DNA of 11,514 bases from Clostridiales bacterium (GCA_004551945.1 SFPN01000044.1:1-11514), one strand, 5' to 3'. Positions 1 to 7,167 are shown, counted from the stretch's first letter. Numbers and translations: made by a program. Notes: generated from the letters alone by a model not told the origin.

Positions 1-494
1 TCATGAAGATAATTCTGCATATGCCGAAGCATCCTCTCATACCCCTCATGTCCCAACTCAAAAAAATCAAAATCTGTCTTCTGCACATCAATCTTTCGTT
101 CCGGGGCATACTCAAAAAAGACCTGACCAAACGGAGGAAGTGTATTCAGAATCTGCAGATTTTTCTGAACACGGCTCAGGTTATTCCGGCTGACCGACAA
201 ATGATAAATCTCATCGCTCAGTACCCCGGTCTGTTCCTCCAGAACCTGCAGCAAAAGCTCTTTCGAAGATAAGGAAAATATTTCTTCTATCTGCTCCAGA
301 GAGAGGCGGCAGCTTTTTAAGGCACGGATCAGATCCAGCTTGGCACATTGCTCCAGCGTATAATATCGGTATCCTGTCTCCGGGTCCAGATATTCCGGTT
401 CTAAAAGTTTATTCTTAGCATAAAGTCTCAGCGTCTGTGTGCTGACATGGTTCAGCTCCGCCATTTCCCCGATTTTAAGTAGAGAATTCTTCAT
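1..494 (-). CDS. MerR-family transcriptional regulator (C-terminus cut by window edge)
   Basis: A DNA-binding one-component regulator that would activate by re-shaping a promoter with an over-long spacer. The 164 residues in the window start with a MerR winged helix-turn-helix (residues 7-42: IGEMAELNHVS, TLRLYAKNKLL, then the wing DPETGYRYY). A helical linker follows (about 75-115, a coiled-coil dimer helix in this family). From about 122 the sequence (GQVFFEYAPERKI) looks like the start of an effector domain of the BltR/BmrR (GyrI-like) kind, but it runs off the window. The start at 494 is an ATG preceded by a G-run. An in-frame ATG at 506 would add four residues, and a good AAGGAGA lies further upstream, so the exact start is uncertain. 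The gene is divergent from the DapB-like oxidoreductase, and the shared gap holds a MerR-type promoter facing that gene, so it is the likely regulator. The ligand is unknown. Confidence 0.9.
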   Translation of the reverse strand, partial: MKNSLLKIGEMAELNHVSTQTLRLYAKNKLLEPEYLDPETGYRYYTLEQCAKLDLIRALKSCRLSLEQIEEIFSLSSKELLLQVLEEQTGVLSDEIYHLSVSRNNLSRVQKNLQILNTLPPFGQVFFEYAPERKIDVQKTDFDFFELGHEGYERMLRHMQNYLH

Positions 495-569
495 ATTGTA
501 TAGCATCCCCCCATATTCTATCTCCTTTCACCATAGAATGTCTATACGAATTGGGCAAGAAATCTTCCG

Positions 570-600
570 TTGACTTCATACTAAGTATAAGCTGTATAAT
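570..600 (+). promoter_or_regulatory. MerR-type promoter with 19-bp spacer and internal dyad
   Basis: The -35 TTGACT (570-575) and -10 TATAAT (595-600) are separated by 19 bp instead of the usual 17. The spacer contains the perfect dyad ATACT-A-AGTAT (578-588). A long spacer with an operator dyad inside it is the hallmark of promoters activated by MerR-family proteins, which untwist the DNA to realign the two boxes. The adjacent divergent gene encodes a MerR regulator, so autogenous-neighbour control is the simple reading. The start codon served is at 651, with AAGGAGG at 637-643. Confidence 0.78.
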
Positions 601-650
601 TCAATATAACAATAGGTTGGACATTTAAAAATTCATAAGGAGGTTTTTGT

Positions 651-1739
651 ATGGACAGAAAAATCACATTTGCTCAGTACGGCTGCGGTAAGATGGCAAA
701 ATATCTGATTCGGTATGCCATCGAAAAAGGGGCGTCGCTGGTTGCTGCCTTTGATGTGAATCCGGCAGTCTGTGGAAAAGATGCCGCTGAAATTGTGGGC
801 GACAATTATCCGGAGACGGGCATCAAGATTTCTTCTGCCAGCCAGGCAGATGAGCTCCTTGGCACGCTCAAACCGGATGTATGCATCATAGCAACCAGAA
901 GTACCGTGATTGAGCTGGAAGAGATTTTTACCATCTGCGCAAAGCACGGGATCAATGCAATTACCACCTGTGAGGAAGCTCTGTATCCCTGGAATTCCTC
1001 TCCTGCCCTCACACAAAAGCTGGATGCCCTTGCCAAGCAGGGCAACTGCACGCTGACCGGTGTTGGCTACTGTGACCTTGTATGGGGAACCATGGTGACC
1101 AATCTGGCAGGTTCTTCTTTCAAGATCACGAAGATTCTGGGAAGCAGCTGGTATAATGTAGAGGATTACGGTATCGCTCTGGCAGAAGGACATGGTGCAG
1201 GCTTTACCCAGGAGCGTTTCGAGAAGGAAATCGCCAACATTAACGACATGCCGGAAGCAGAACTGAAGGAACTGATTGAAAGCGGACAGTATGTGCCTTC
1301 CTATATGTGGAATCAGAATGGATGGCTCTGCAGCAAGATGAATCTGCATATCACTTCCCAGACTCAGAAATGCTATCCCACCACCCATGCAGAAGATCTC
1401 TTCTCAACCACTCTGAACGCAACCATCAAAGCCGGAGATCCCACCGGTATGCGCGCTGTCGTTACAACGGAGACAGAGGAAGGCATTACGCTGGTAACGG
1501 AATGCGTCGGAAAGGTGTTCGCCCCGGATGAATTCGACAGAAATGATTGGACCTTCATCGGGGAACCCGAAACAACCGTATCGGTAAACCGCCCGGCCAC
1601 CGTGGAGATGACCTGCGCAACGATTGTAAACCGCATCCCTCAGCTGATCGATGCGCCGGCAGGATACGTTACAACCGACAAATATCCTTATAATGAGTAT
1701 TGTGTCCATGATCTGAACACCTACGTGAAAAGCAAATAA
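651..1739 (+). CDS. DapB-like NAD(P)-dependent dehydrogenase, 2,4-diaminopentanoate dehydrogenase-like
   Basis: A cytosolic oxidoreductase of 362 residues. The N-terminal Rossmann fold has the dinucleotide loop G11-C-G13-K-M15 after the first strand (ITFAQYG) and Asp35 at the end of the second strand (VAAFDVNP), which often indicates NAD preference. The stretch TCEEALYPW (106-114) and the long C-terminal half resemble the 2,4-diaminopentanoate dehydrogenase branch of the dihydrodipicolinate-reductase-like family. That enzyme oxidatively deaminates 2,4-diaminopentanoate in ornithine fermentation. The length is near the family's usual 340-360, against about 270 for true DapB. ATG 651 has an ideal AAGGAGG seven bases upstream. 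The gene stands alone, with its own MerR-type promoter and terminator and no ornithine-fermentation (ort/ora) genes in the window, so the substrate could be another amino or imino acid. The family call is good; the precise reaction is not established. Confidence 0.8.
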   Translation: MDRKITFAQYGCGKMAKYLIRYAIEKGASLVAAFDVNPAVCGKDAAEIVGDNYPETGIKISSASQADELLGTLKPDVCIIATRSTVIELEEIFTICAKHGINAITTCEEALYPWNSSPALTQKLDALAKQGNCTLTGVGYCDLVWGTMVTNLAGSSFKITKILGSSWYNVEDYGIALAEGHGAGFTQERFEKEIANINDMPEAELKELIESGQYVPSYMWNQNGWLCSKMNLHITSQTQKCYPTTHAEDLFSTTLNATIKAGDPTGMRAVVTTETEEGITLVTECVGKVFAPDEFDRNDWTFIGEPETTVSVNRPATVEMTCATIVNRIPQLIDAPAGYVTTDKYPYNEYCVHDLNTYVKSK

Positions 1740-1759
1740 TTCTTTTCCAGAAAGCAAAG

Positions 1760-1800
1760 GCCCACCCGCTGTCTGTCAGACAGCGGGTGGGCTGATTTTT
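1760..1800 (+). terminator. Rho-independent terminator of the DapB-like gene
   Basis: A perfect 15-bp GC-rich stem (1760-1774 pairing with 1778-1792, three-base loop GTC, plus a closing G1760-C1792 pair) is followed by TGATTTTTT. The strong U-run is on the plus strand. On the minus strand the hairpin is followed only by CCTTTGCTTTC, so it may also weakly end the convergent tctA transcript, whose stop codon is at 1808-1810. Confidence 0.92.
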
Positions 1801-1807
1801 TAATCTC

Positions 1808-3316
1808 TCACTGGGTCTTTTTCATCCCTTGACGCTTGTCCCGCCAGGACTTGTAGGTCTTGGTCTGGGTGGTGAACATCACCAGGATGAGGACGAAGAG
1901 GACCACGGAGATGGGGCTGTGGAAGATGCTCAGGAACATGCCCCCGATGGAGCCGTTGAGCATCACGCCCCGGCGGAAGTTCTCCTCCAGCAGGCTGGAC
2001 AGGATGAGGCCCAGCACGCAGGGGGCCACGGGGTAGTCATACCGCTTCATGAAGTAACCCAGAATCCCGAAGCCGAACATCCAGAACACGTCGGTGAGGC
2101 TGCTGTTGATGGCGTAGGAGCCCACGGCGGAGAGGATCAGGATCAGGGGCAGCAGAATCCCCTTGGGGATCTCCACAATCTTGGTGAAGAGCCGCACGCC
2201 GGTAAGGCCGAAGATCACCAGGAAGACGGCGGCCAGCACCAGGCAGGCCACAATCAGGTAGAACAGGTCGGGGGAGGTGTTCATCAGGTTGGGACCGGGC
2301 TTCAGCCCGTGGACCATCAGGGCGGCCAGCATGACAGCGGTCACCGAGTCCCCGGGGATGCCCAGGGTGAGCATGGGGATGAAGGCGCCGCCGATGGCTG
2401 CGTTGTTGGCTGTCTCCGGGGCCACCAGGCCCTCCACCGAGCCCTCACCGAAGGGGACGTCGGGGTTCTTCACCGACCGCTTGGCGGTGTCGTAGGACAA
2501 CAGGGCCGCCACGTCGCCGCCGGCGCCGGGGAGCGCACCAACCAGCACGCCGATGAGGGAGGACTGGAGGGTCAGCGGGAGATGCTTCCGGCAGGTGGCC
2601 AGAGAGGGCACAATCCGGCCGATCTTCTGCCTCACCGCCTTGGCGTCCTTATGGGTGATCTGGATGAGGGCCTCGGACACACCGAAGAGGCCGATCATGG
2701 CAATGACGTAGTCCACGCCGGTGTGCAGATACAGGATGTTGAAGGTAAAGCGGGGGGTGGCCGTCATGGTGTCCATGCCCACGGTGCCCAGAAGGACCCC
2801 CAGCGCGGCGGCCAGCAGGCCCCGGAAAATGGACTTGGAGCCCAGGCTGCCCGCCATCATCATGCCCATAACCCCCAGAAGCAGGTAGTCAATGGAGGAG
2901 AAGTTCAGGGCGAACTTGGAGATGACAGGGGTGAACAGGGCCAGCACCAGGATACCGATGAGGGTACCAATGATGGACTGGGTGGTGGCGATGCCCATGG
3001 CCACGCCGGCGTAGCCCTTTTTCGCCAGGGGATAGCCGTCCAGGGCGGTGGCCACAGCGGCCGGGGCGCCGGGGATGTTCAGCAGGATGGCAGAGCGGGA
3101 GCCGCCATACACCGCGCCCACGAAGATGCCGATCATCAGGGCCAGGGCAGAATGGGTCTCCCAGCCGAAGGTAAAGGACACCAGCAGGGAGACCGCCATG
3201 GTGGCCGACAGGCCGGGGATGGCGCCGATGTACACGCCGGCAAAGCAGCCCAGAGCCACAAACAGGATCAGGATGGGTTCCTGAATCGGAATGGTCAAAT
3301 AGCTTAAAATTTCCAC
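1808..3316 (-). CDS. tctA: Tripartite tricarboxylate transporter, large permease subunit TctA
   Basis: The large integral-membrane subunit (502 residues, usual family length) of a binding-protein-dependent secondary carboxylate transporter driven by an ion gradient. Family motifs are present: the first repeat has GAIPGL (31-36) and GAVYGGSRSAILLNIPG (67-83) with DGYPL (93-97). The second repeat has GALPGAGG (260-267), EGLVAPETANNAAIGG (295-310) and LGIPG (318-322). About ten to twelve hydrophobic segments are visible. The start is a GTG at 3316 with GGAGGTG upstream in the 15-bp gap after tctB. It is the last gene of the tctC-tctB-tctA operon. Members of this family carry citrate, other di- or tricarboxylates or unrelated acids, and the substrate cannot be read from the permease. 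The long antisense frame opposite it is a high-GC shadow. Confidence 0.95.
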   Translation of the reverse strand: MEILSYLTIPIQEPILILFVALGCFAGVYIGAIPGLSATMAVSLLVSFTFGWETHSALALMIGIFVGAVYGGSRSAILLNIPGAPAAVATALDGYPLAKKGYAGVAMGIATTQSIIGTLIGILVLALFTPVISKFALNFSSIDYLLLGVMGMMMAGSLGSKSIFRGLLAAALGVLLGTVGMDTMTATPRFTFNILYLHTGVDYVIAMIGLFGVSEALIQITHKDAKAVRQKIGRIVPSLATCRKHLPLTLQSSLIGVLVGALPGAGGDVAALLSYDTAKRSVKNPDVPFGEGSVEGLVAPETANNAAIGGAFIPMLTLGIPGDSVTAVMLAALMVHGLKPGPNLMNTSPDLFYLIVACLVLAAVFLVIFGLTGVRLFTKIVEIPKGILLPLILILSAVGSYAINSSLTDVFWMFGFGILGYFMKRYDYPVAPCVLGLILSSLLEENFRRGVMLNGSIGGMFLSIFHSPISVVLFVLILVMFTTQTKTYKSWRDKRQGMKKTQ

Positions 3317-3331
3317 AGGAACACCTCCGGT

Positions 3332-3847
3332 TTAAGGCAGCACAACGCTGAACAGCACCCGGAAGACCAGGTAGATAAACAGCATACACAGGGCGGTCCA
3401 AATGATGTTTTTTCCGTAATTGCCCCGGCTCAGATAGGTCATGCCCACCCACAGGAACACGGGGGTGACAATCATGAAGCCCACACCCAGGTACAGAATC
3501 ACACAGTAGACCAGCACCAGGGCCGCCATCACCACCACGTCCCGGTTGGCCAGGTAGCGGAAGGCGTTTTTCACCGCCTGGCCAAAGGGCTTCCCGCTGC
3601 TGACCGACTGTTTCTTCCGGTCGGCAATCAGGATGACGATGGCCAGCAGGTCGATCACCACGCTGCAGAACAGAGGGATCGCGCCGCTGCCGGAAGCGCC
3701 AGGGGCCTTCTGATACAGCAGAAGGGACTGCCAGGTGAAAAACAGGCCGATGAGCAGCAGGAACACGGCAAATCCTTTTTCCCCCGGCTGAAACTCCGGC
3801 TTCTCGTCGGGGCGGATCACAACATTTTCTTCCTTTGTCTCTTTCAT
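3332..3847 (-). CDS. tctB: Tripartite tricarboxylate transporter, small membrane subunit TctB
   Basis: The small membrane subunit that pairs with TctA. It has 171 residues: a hydrophilic N-terminus (1-24) and then at least four hydrophobic segments at about 25-46, 56-75, 103-139 (probably two closely spaced) and 147-170. This is the typical TctB topology and size. Sequence conservation in TctB is always low, so the call rests on topology and on its place between tctC and tctA. The ATG at 3847 has AGAGGAAA about eight bases upstream. It is separated from tctC by an 85-bp gap containing a strong hairpin and from tctA by only 15 bp, so tctB and tctA are surely co-translated from one message. Confidence 0.9.
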   Translation of the reverse strand: MKETKEENVVIRPDEKPEFQPGEKGFAVFLLLIGLFFTWQSLLLYQKAPGASGSGAIPLFCSVVIDLLAIVILIADRKKQSVSSGKPFGQAVKNAFRYLANRDVVVMAALVLVYCVILYLGVGFMIVTPVFLWVGMTYLSRGNYGKNIIWTALCMLFIYLVFRVLFSVVLP

Positions 3848-3866
3848 GGATATTTCCTCTTAAAAT

Positions 3867-3906
3867 GCTTTGAAAAGCTGCGGCAAAGCACGCAGCTTTT
3901 CAAAGC
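3867..3906 (-). promoter_or_regulatory. Intercistronic stem-loop between tctC and tctB
   Basis: A perfect 16-bp stem (3867-3882 pairing with 3891-3906) with an eight-base loop lies between the tctC stop and the tctB ribosome site. In the transcript it is followed by AUUUUAAG rather than a long U-run. It therefore looks like a partial terminator or mRNA-stabilising hairpin rather than a full stop. Such hairpins behind binding-protein genes commonly make the binding protein more abundant than its membrane partners; this role is inferred. Confidence 0.75.
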
Positions 3907-3932
3907 GGTATGGATCTTTCAACGAAATGAAA

Positions 3933-4982
3933 TTACTCGATGCCAAGCTCGCTGAGGGTCTTGGTGATGGCGCCGCTGTTCACCAAGGCGGTGATGGTGT
4001 TGGTCTGCCAGTTGTCCAGGTACTCCTTGGCCTCGTCGCCGGTGTAGCCCAGAGCGTTGATGTTGAAGCCGGCCAGCAGATCCTGATAGGAGGCATCGTT
4101 GAAGGCGGTCTCAAAGGCGGCGGACAGGGTGTCAATGGCAGCCTGGTCGGTGCCGGCCTTTACAAAGACGCCGTAGAAGGGACCCCAGGGCAGGTACTGC
4201 TCAAAGTCGGGATACTCTGCAGTGATGAGAGGCACCTCGGACATCTGCTCCACAGGCTCGGTGGCCAGCATGGACAGGAACTTCAGCTCGCCGGCCTTGT
4301 AATCCTCAATGCCGGACTGGACCTTGCAGATGGTGAAGTCGCACTCCCCGGAGAGGACGGCAGCCTTGGCGGTGGCGTCGGAGTCATAGGGGATCTGGTT
4401 GAAGGTGGCGCCGGTGACGGCGGTCAGGAAGGAAGCAACCTCCCAGGGCAGGCCGCCGGTGCCGGTGGTGGACAGGGTGACGGTGCCGGGGCTGGCCAGA
4501 GCGGCGTCGATGATCTCGGTGAGGGAGGTGTAGGGGGAGTTCTTGCTCACCACCACGCCAACGGTCTCGTCGCCGATGAGGAACACGGGCTCAAAGTCAG
4601 CGTAGGTCAGCTCCAGGATGTCCAGGGCACTGTACAGCTGGGGGTTCTCCGCGCCCATGAGCAGGGTGTAGCCGTCGGCCGCCTGGTCATAGACGTACTG
4701 GGTGGCGATGGAGCCGGTGCCGCCGGTCTTGTTCTCCACCACGATGGAGACGCCCAGCTGGGCCTCAGCCAGGGTGGCCAGAGGACGCATCAGGGAGTCG
4801 GTGCCGCCGCCGGCGCCCCACTGGATGATGCCGCTGATGTCCTTCTCGGGATACGCGCCGGTGGAAGCAGCCTGGGTATCGGTGCTCTCTTCTTCGGCGC
4901 CGGCAGAGCCGCCGCAGCCGGCCAGACAGCCGATCATCATGCCGGCAGCCAAGAGCATGGCAAGAATCTTTCTCTTTTTCAT
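3933..4982 (-). CDS. tctC: Tripartite tricarboxylate transporter, lipoprotein substrate-binding subunit TctC
   Basis: The extracytoplasmic solute-binding protein of the Bug/TctC family that delivers a carboxylate to TctBA. It has 349 residues. The signal peptide is a KKRK N-region, a hydrophobic core (6-19) and a lipobox L20-A-G-C23, so the mature protein should be lipid-anchored at Cys23, as in Gram-positive cells. A Gly/Ala/Glu/Ser/Thr-rich linker (24-42) precedes the fold. Family landmarks are GAGGGTDSLMRPLA (56-69) and the ligand-loop region VENKTGGTGS (82-91). The first gene of the operon, it has ATG 4982, AAGGAGAG about seven bases upstream and a promoter at 5050-5078. The ligand is not predictable from sequence alone. 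The gap before tctB carries a strong hairpin that may raise the amount of this subunit. Confidence 0.95.
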   Translation of the reverse strand: MKKRKILAMLLAAGMMIGCLAGCGGSAGAEEESTDTQAASTGAYPEKDISGIIQWGAGGGTDSLMRPLATLAEAQLGVSIVVENKTGGTGSIATQYVYDQAADGYTLLMGAENPQLYSALDILELTYADFEPVFLIGDETVGVVVSKNSPYTSLTEIIDAALASPGTVTLSTTGTGGLPWEVASFLTAVTGATFNQIPYDSDATAKAAVLSGECDFTICKVQSGIEDYKAGELKFLSMLATEPVEQMSEVPLITAEYPDFEQYLPWGPFYGVFVKAGTDQAAIDTLSAAFETAFNDASYQDLLAGFNINALGYTGDEAKEYLDNWQTNTITALVNSGAITKTLSELGIE

Positions 4983-5049
4983 TTTTTATCTCTCCTTTGT
5001 GCCAATGGGCACTTTGCTTGTTTAGCGCGCTTTCGCTTTACAGATTTAA

Positions 5050-5078
5050 AGCATAGCAGACAAAGAGGGAATTTTCAA
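5050..5078 (-). promoter_or_regulatory. Promoter of the tctCBA operon
   Basis: On the minus strand, -35 TTGAAA (5078-5073), a 17-bp spacer and an extended -10 TGC-TATGCT (hexamer 5055-5050) make a good sigma-A promoter. It should start transcription near 5043 and give a leader of about 60 nt. Just ahead of the ribosome site the leader holds a small hairpin, GTGCC-CATT-GGCAC (4999-5012), which could affect translation but is too short to interpret. Confidence 0.75.
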
Positions 5079-5136
5079 CCCCTTTTTACAAGATCTTAAA
5101 AATTTAGGCGATCTGCTCAGGGTGTCCAACGAAAAC

Positions 5137-5171
5137 AACAAAAGGCACAGCTGTTTGCTGTGCCCTTTGTT
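5137..5171 (-). terminator. Rho-independent terminator of the flavodiiron gene
   Basis: The core stem GGCACAGC/GCTGTGCC (5144-5151 with 5157-5164, five-base loop) is extended by A-T pairs beyond one mismatch (5137-5142 with 5166-5171). In the minus-strand transcript it is followed by UUUUGUUGUUUUC. It lies 26 bases after the stop of the flavodiiron gene and separates that unit from the tct promoter. Confidence 0.85.
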
Positions 5172-5197
5172 AAACTTTTGTTTGATCGCGGGAGAAG

Positions 5198-6988
5198 TCA
5201 GCCGATGGGCTCAAAGTCTGCGGCCCCGTGCTTGCACAGAGGGCAGACGATGTCGTCGGGCAGGGTGTCCCCCTCGTAGACCCAGCCGCAGACCTTGCAG
5301 ACGAAGCCCTTCTTCCCTTCCGTCTGGGGCTTGGGCTTTACGTTGTTCTGGTAGTAGGTGTAGGTCATGGTCTCCCGGTCGGAGATCACCCGGGCTTCCG
5401 TAACGGTGCAGATGAACAGGCCGTGGGTGCCCAGGTCCAGATAGTTTTCCACCTTCAGGCTCATGAAGGCGTTAATATACCGGGGCAGGAACCGCAGGCC
5501 GTTGTCGCTGCGCAGCTCGTCGATCCCCGCGAACTTGTCTGCCGTCCGGCCGCTCTGGAAGCCGAAGGTCTGGAACACGGAGAAGGGGGCGGAAACGTCC
5601 AGGCAGTTGACGTTCAGCACACCGGTCTGCTTGATGATATCGTGGGAGTAGTTGCGCTTGTTGATGTTCACCGCCACCCGGTTGGGATTGTCGCTGAGCT
5701 GAGAGACGGTGTTCACGATGAGGCCGTTGTCCTTGACTCCGTCGTTGGAGGTCACCACATACAAGCCGTAGCCGATCCTGAACAGGGCGGTCAGGTCGTT
5801 CTTGTTGGCGGTGGCGTCCTGCTGGGCCAGGTACTCCCTGCACAGCTCCCCTGCCATGGTCTCGATCTGGGTTCTGCTGCCCTCGTTCAGGGCGGAGAGG
5901 ATTTTCACCGTTGTTTTGGTGAAGGTCAGCTTTTTGCAGTCTGCCAGCATCTCCCGCATCACCCGGGCGGCCGCGGGGGACCAGGAGCCGTTCTCCACAA
6001 GGCCCACGGTGCGGTTCTGGAAGTTCCGCTCCGTCAGGTGGTGGATAAACTCCTTCATGAAGGGGAAGATGTCTGCGTTGTAGGTGGTGGTGGCCAGCAC
6101 CAGCTTGCTGTAGCGGAAGGCGTCCTCCACCGCCTCGGCCATGTCGCACCGGGCCAGATCGTGAACCACAACCTGGGGGCAGCCCTTCTCCTGGAGCTTC
6201 TGGGCCAGCAGTTCCACGGCGGCCTTGGTGTGGCCATACACTGAGGTATAGGCGATCACCACGCCCTCGCTCTCTGCCTGGTAGGAGGACCAGATGTTGT
6301 ACAGGTTCATGTAGTACCCCAGGTTTTCCGTGAGCACAGGGCCGTGGAGGGGGCAGATGACGGAAATGTCCAGGTTGGAGAGCTTTTTCAGCAGGGCCTG
6401 CACCTGCTCCCCATACTTGCCCACGATGCCAATGTAGTACCGGCGGGCCTCGCAGGCCCAGTCCTCCTCCACGTCCAGGGCGCCGAACTTGCCGAAGCCG
6501 TCGGCGGAGAAGAGAACCTGATCATAGGAATCATAGGTGACGATAACCTCCGGCCAGTGGACCATGGGGGCGGTGATAAAGGTCAGGGTGTGCTTGCCCA
6601 GCTCCAGGGCGTCCCCCTCCCCCACCACAATCCGGCGGTCTGCGTAGTCCTGGCCGAAGAAGTTTTCCACCATGGCAAAGGCCTTGGCAGAGGAAACCAC
6701 CACAGCCTCCGGATAGGCTTCCAGGAAGTGGGCAATGTTGGCGGAGTGGTCCGGTTCCATGTGCTGCACCACCAGGTAGTCGGGCTTGCGGCCGGCCAGG
6801 ACACGCTGGATGTTTTCCATCCACTCCTGGGTGAAGTTCTGGTCCACCGTGTCCATAATGGCGATCTTCTCGTCCAGGATGGCATAGGAATTGTAGGCCA
6901 TGCCGTTGGGAACGGCATACTGCCCCTCAAACAGGTCAATCTGATGGTCGCTCACGCCGATATACTGGATGTCTTTCGTAATGATCAT
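5198..6988 (-). CDS. Flavodiiron protein with fused flavin-reductase and rubredoxin domains (FprA-Hrb fusion)
   Basis: A cytosolic four-domain protein of 596 residues that should reduce O2 to water and/or NO to N2O. Residues 1-240 are the metallo-beta-lactamase-like diiron domain with all expected ligands: H76-x-E78-x-D80, H144, D163 and H215. Residues 242-390 are a flavodoxin-like FMN domain (AYTSVYGHTK, 246-255; TTYNADIFP, 301-309). Residues 397-550 are a flavin-reductase (FMN-binding split-barrel) domain. Residues 561-596 are a rubredoxin with C564-x2-C567 and C582-x2-C585. Class A flavodiiron proteins have only the first two domains and about 400 residues. In Moorella the flavin reductase plus rubredoxin is a separate protein, Hrb, encoded beside fprA; here both lie in one chain. 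ATG 6988 has AAAAGGAGA upstream. It appears monocistronic, lying between the ars and tct operons. Confidence 0.93.
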   Translation of the reverse strand: MIITKDIQYIGVSDHQIDLFEGQYAVPNGMAYNSYAILDEKIAIMDTVDQNFTQEWMENIQRVLAGRKPDYLVVQHMEPDHSANIAHFLEAYPEAVVVSSAKAFAMVENFFGQDYADRRIVVGEGDALELGKHTLTFITAPMVHWPEVIVTYDSYDQVLFSADGFGKFGALDVEEDWACEARRYYIGIVGKYGEQVQALLKKLSNLDISVICPLHGPVLTENLGYYMNLYNIWSSYQAESEGVVIAYTSVYGHTKAAVELLAQKLQEKGCPQVVVHDLARCDMAEAVEDAFRYSKLVLATTTYNADIFPFMKEFIHHLTERNFQNRTVGLVENGSWSPAAARVMREMLADCKKLTFTKTTVKILSALNEGSRTQIETMAGELCREYLAQQDATANKNDLTALFRIGYGLYVVTSNDGVKDNGLIVNTVSQLSDNPNRVAVNINKRNYSHDIIKQTGVLNVNCLDVSAPFSVFQTFGFQSGRTADKFAGIDELRSDNGLRFLPRYINAFMSLKVENYLDLGTHGLFICTVTEARVISDRETMTYTYYQNNVKPKPQTEGKKGFVCKVCGWVYEGDTLPDDIVCPLCKHGAADFEPIG

Positions 6989-7061
6989 AGGGCATTCTCC
7001 TTTTCATGAACATTTCACAGGCCTCGCCCCGGGAGCGCTCCCTCGCCGGGGACCGGACGGG

Positions 7062-7134
7062 ATGTCTATTATTATTATCTGCTCTTTCCCTACAAAAATG
7101 ATAGAGATTTTGTCACATAACACAAAAATTTGTG
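7062..7134 (-). promoter_or_regulatory. Probable promoter/operator region of the flavodiiron gene
   Basis: The 179-bp gap upstream of the flavodiiron gene has an AT-rich core in an otherwise GC-rich neighbourhood. Two overlapping inverted repeats are visible: CACAAA-NN-TTTGTG (7121-7134) and TTGT-N8-ACAA (7110-7125, Crp/Fnr-like in form). Downstream of them, weak -10-like AATAAT repeats (7067-7078) lie at plausible distance from a TTGTAG (7095-7090). No hexamer pair is close to consensus, so the exact promoter is uncertain. The leader also contains GC-rich self-complementary runs (7027-7051). Confidence 0.35.
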
Positions 7135-7167
7135 CATCATGAAAAAGAAAGGCCAGGGGTTTTCCCT

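Noticed and set aside
533..545. Inverted repeat ATAGA-ATG-TCTAT upstream of the MerR gene, similar to the ars operator
   Set aside because: The spacing differs (3 instead of 4), it lacks the shared CTGTT extension and it lies far from the ars genes. It is probably a chance match or an unrelated MerR-gene leader element.
1829..3307. Very long plus-strand open frame opposite tctA
   Set aside because: Its product is a low-complexity string rich in Gly, His, Gln and Asp with no family features. It is the antisense shadow of a high-GC gene with clear TctA motifs.
3870..5099. Long plus-strand open frame opposite tctC
   Set aside because: Same kind of shadow: compositionally biased, no ribosome site, and the minus strand encodes a complete lipoprotein with signal peptide and family motifs.
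5091..5114. Spaced repeat AGATC ... GATCT upstream of the tct promoter as an operator
   Set aside because: Only the outer five bases pair and the inner positions mismatch. It is not distinguishable from chance without homologous sequences.
5228..6244. Long plus-strand open frame opposite the flavodiiron gene (and a similar one at 9761-10990 opposite the ATPase)
   Set aside because: Both lie opposite genes with all catalytic residues in place. Their translations are Val/Gly/His-rich without recognisable domains.
7140..7167. Possible terminator after acr3
   Set aside because: A T-rich run (TTTCTTTTTC on the minus strand) follows the gene, but only short three- to four-base stems can be drawn before it, too weak to list.
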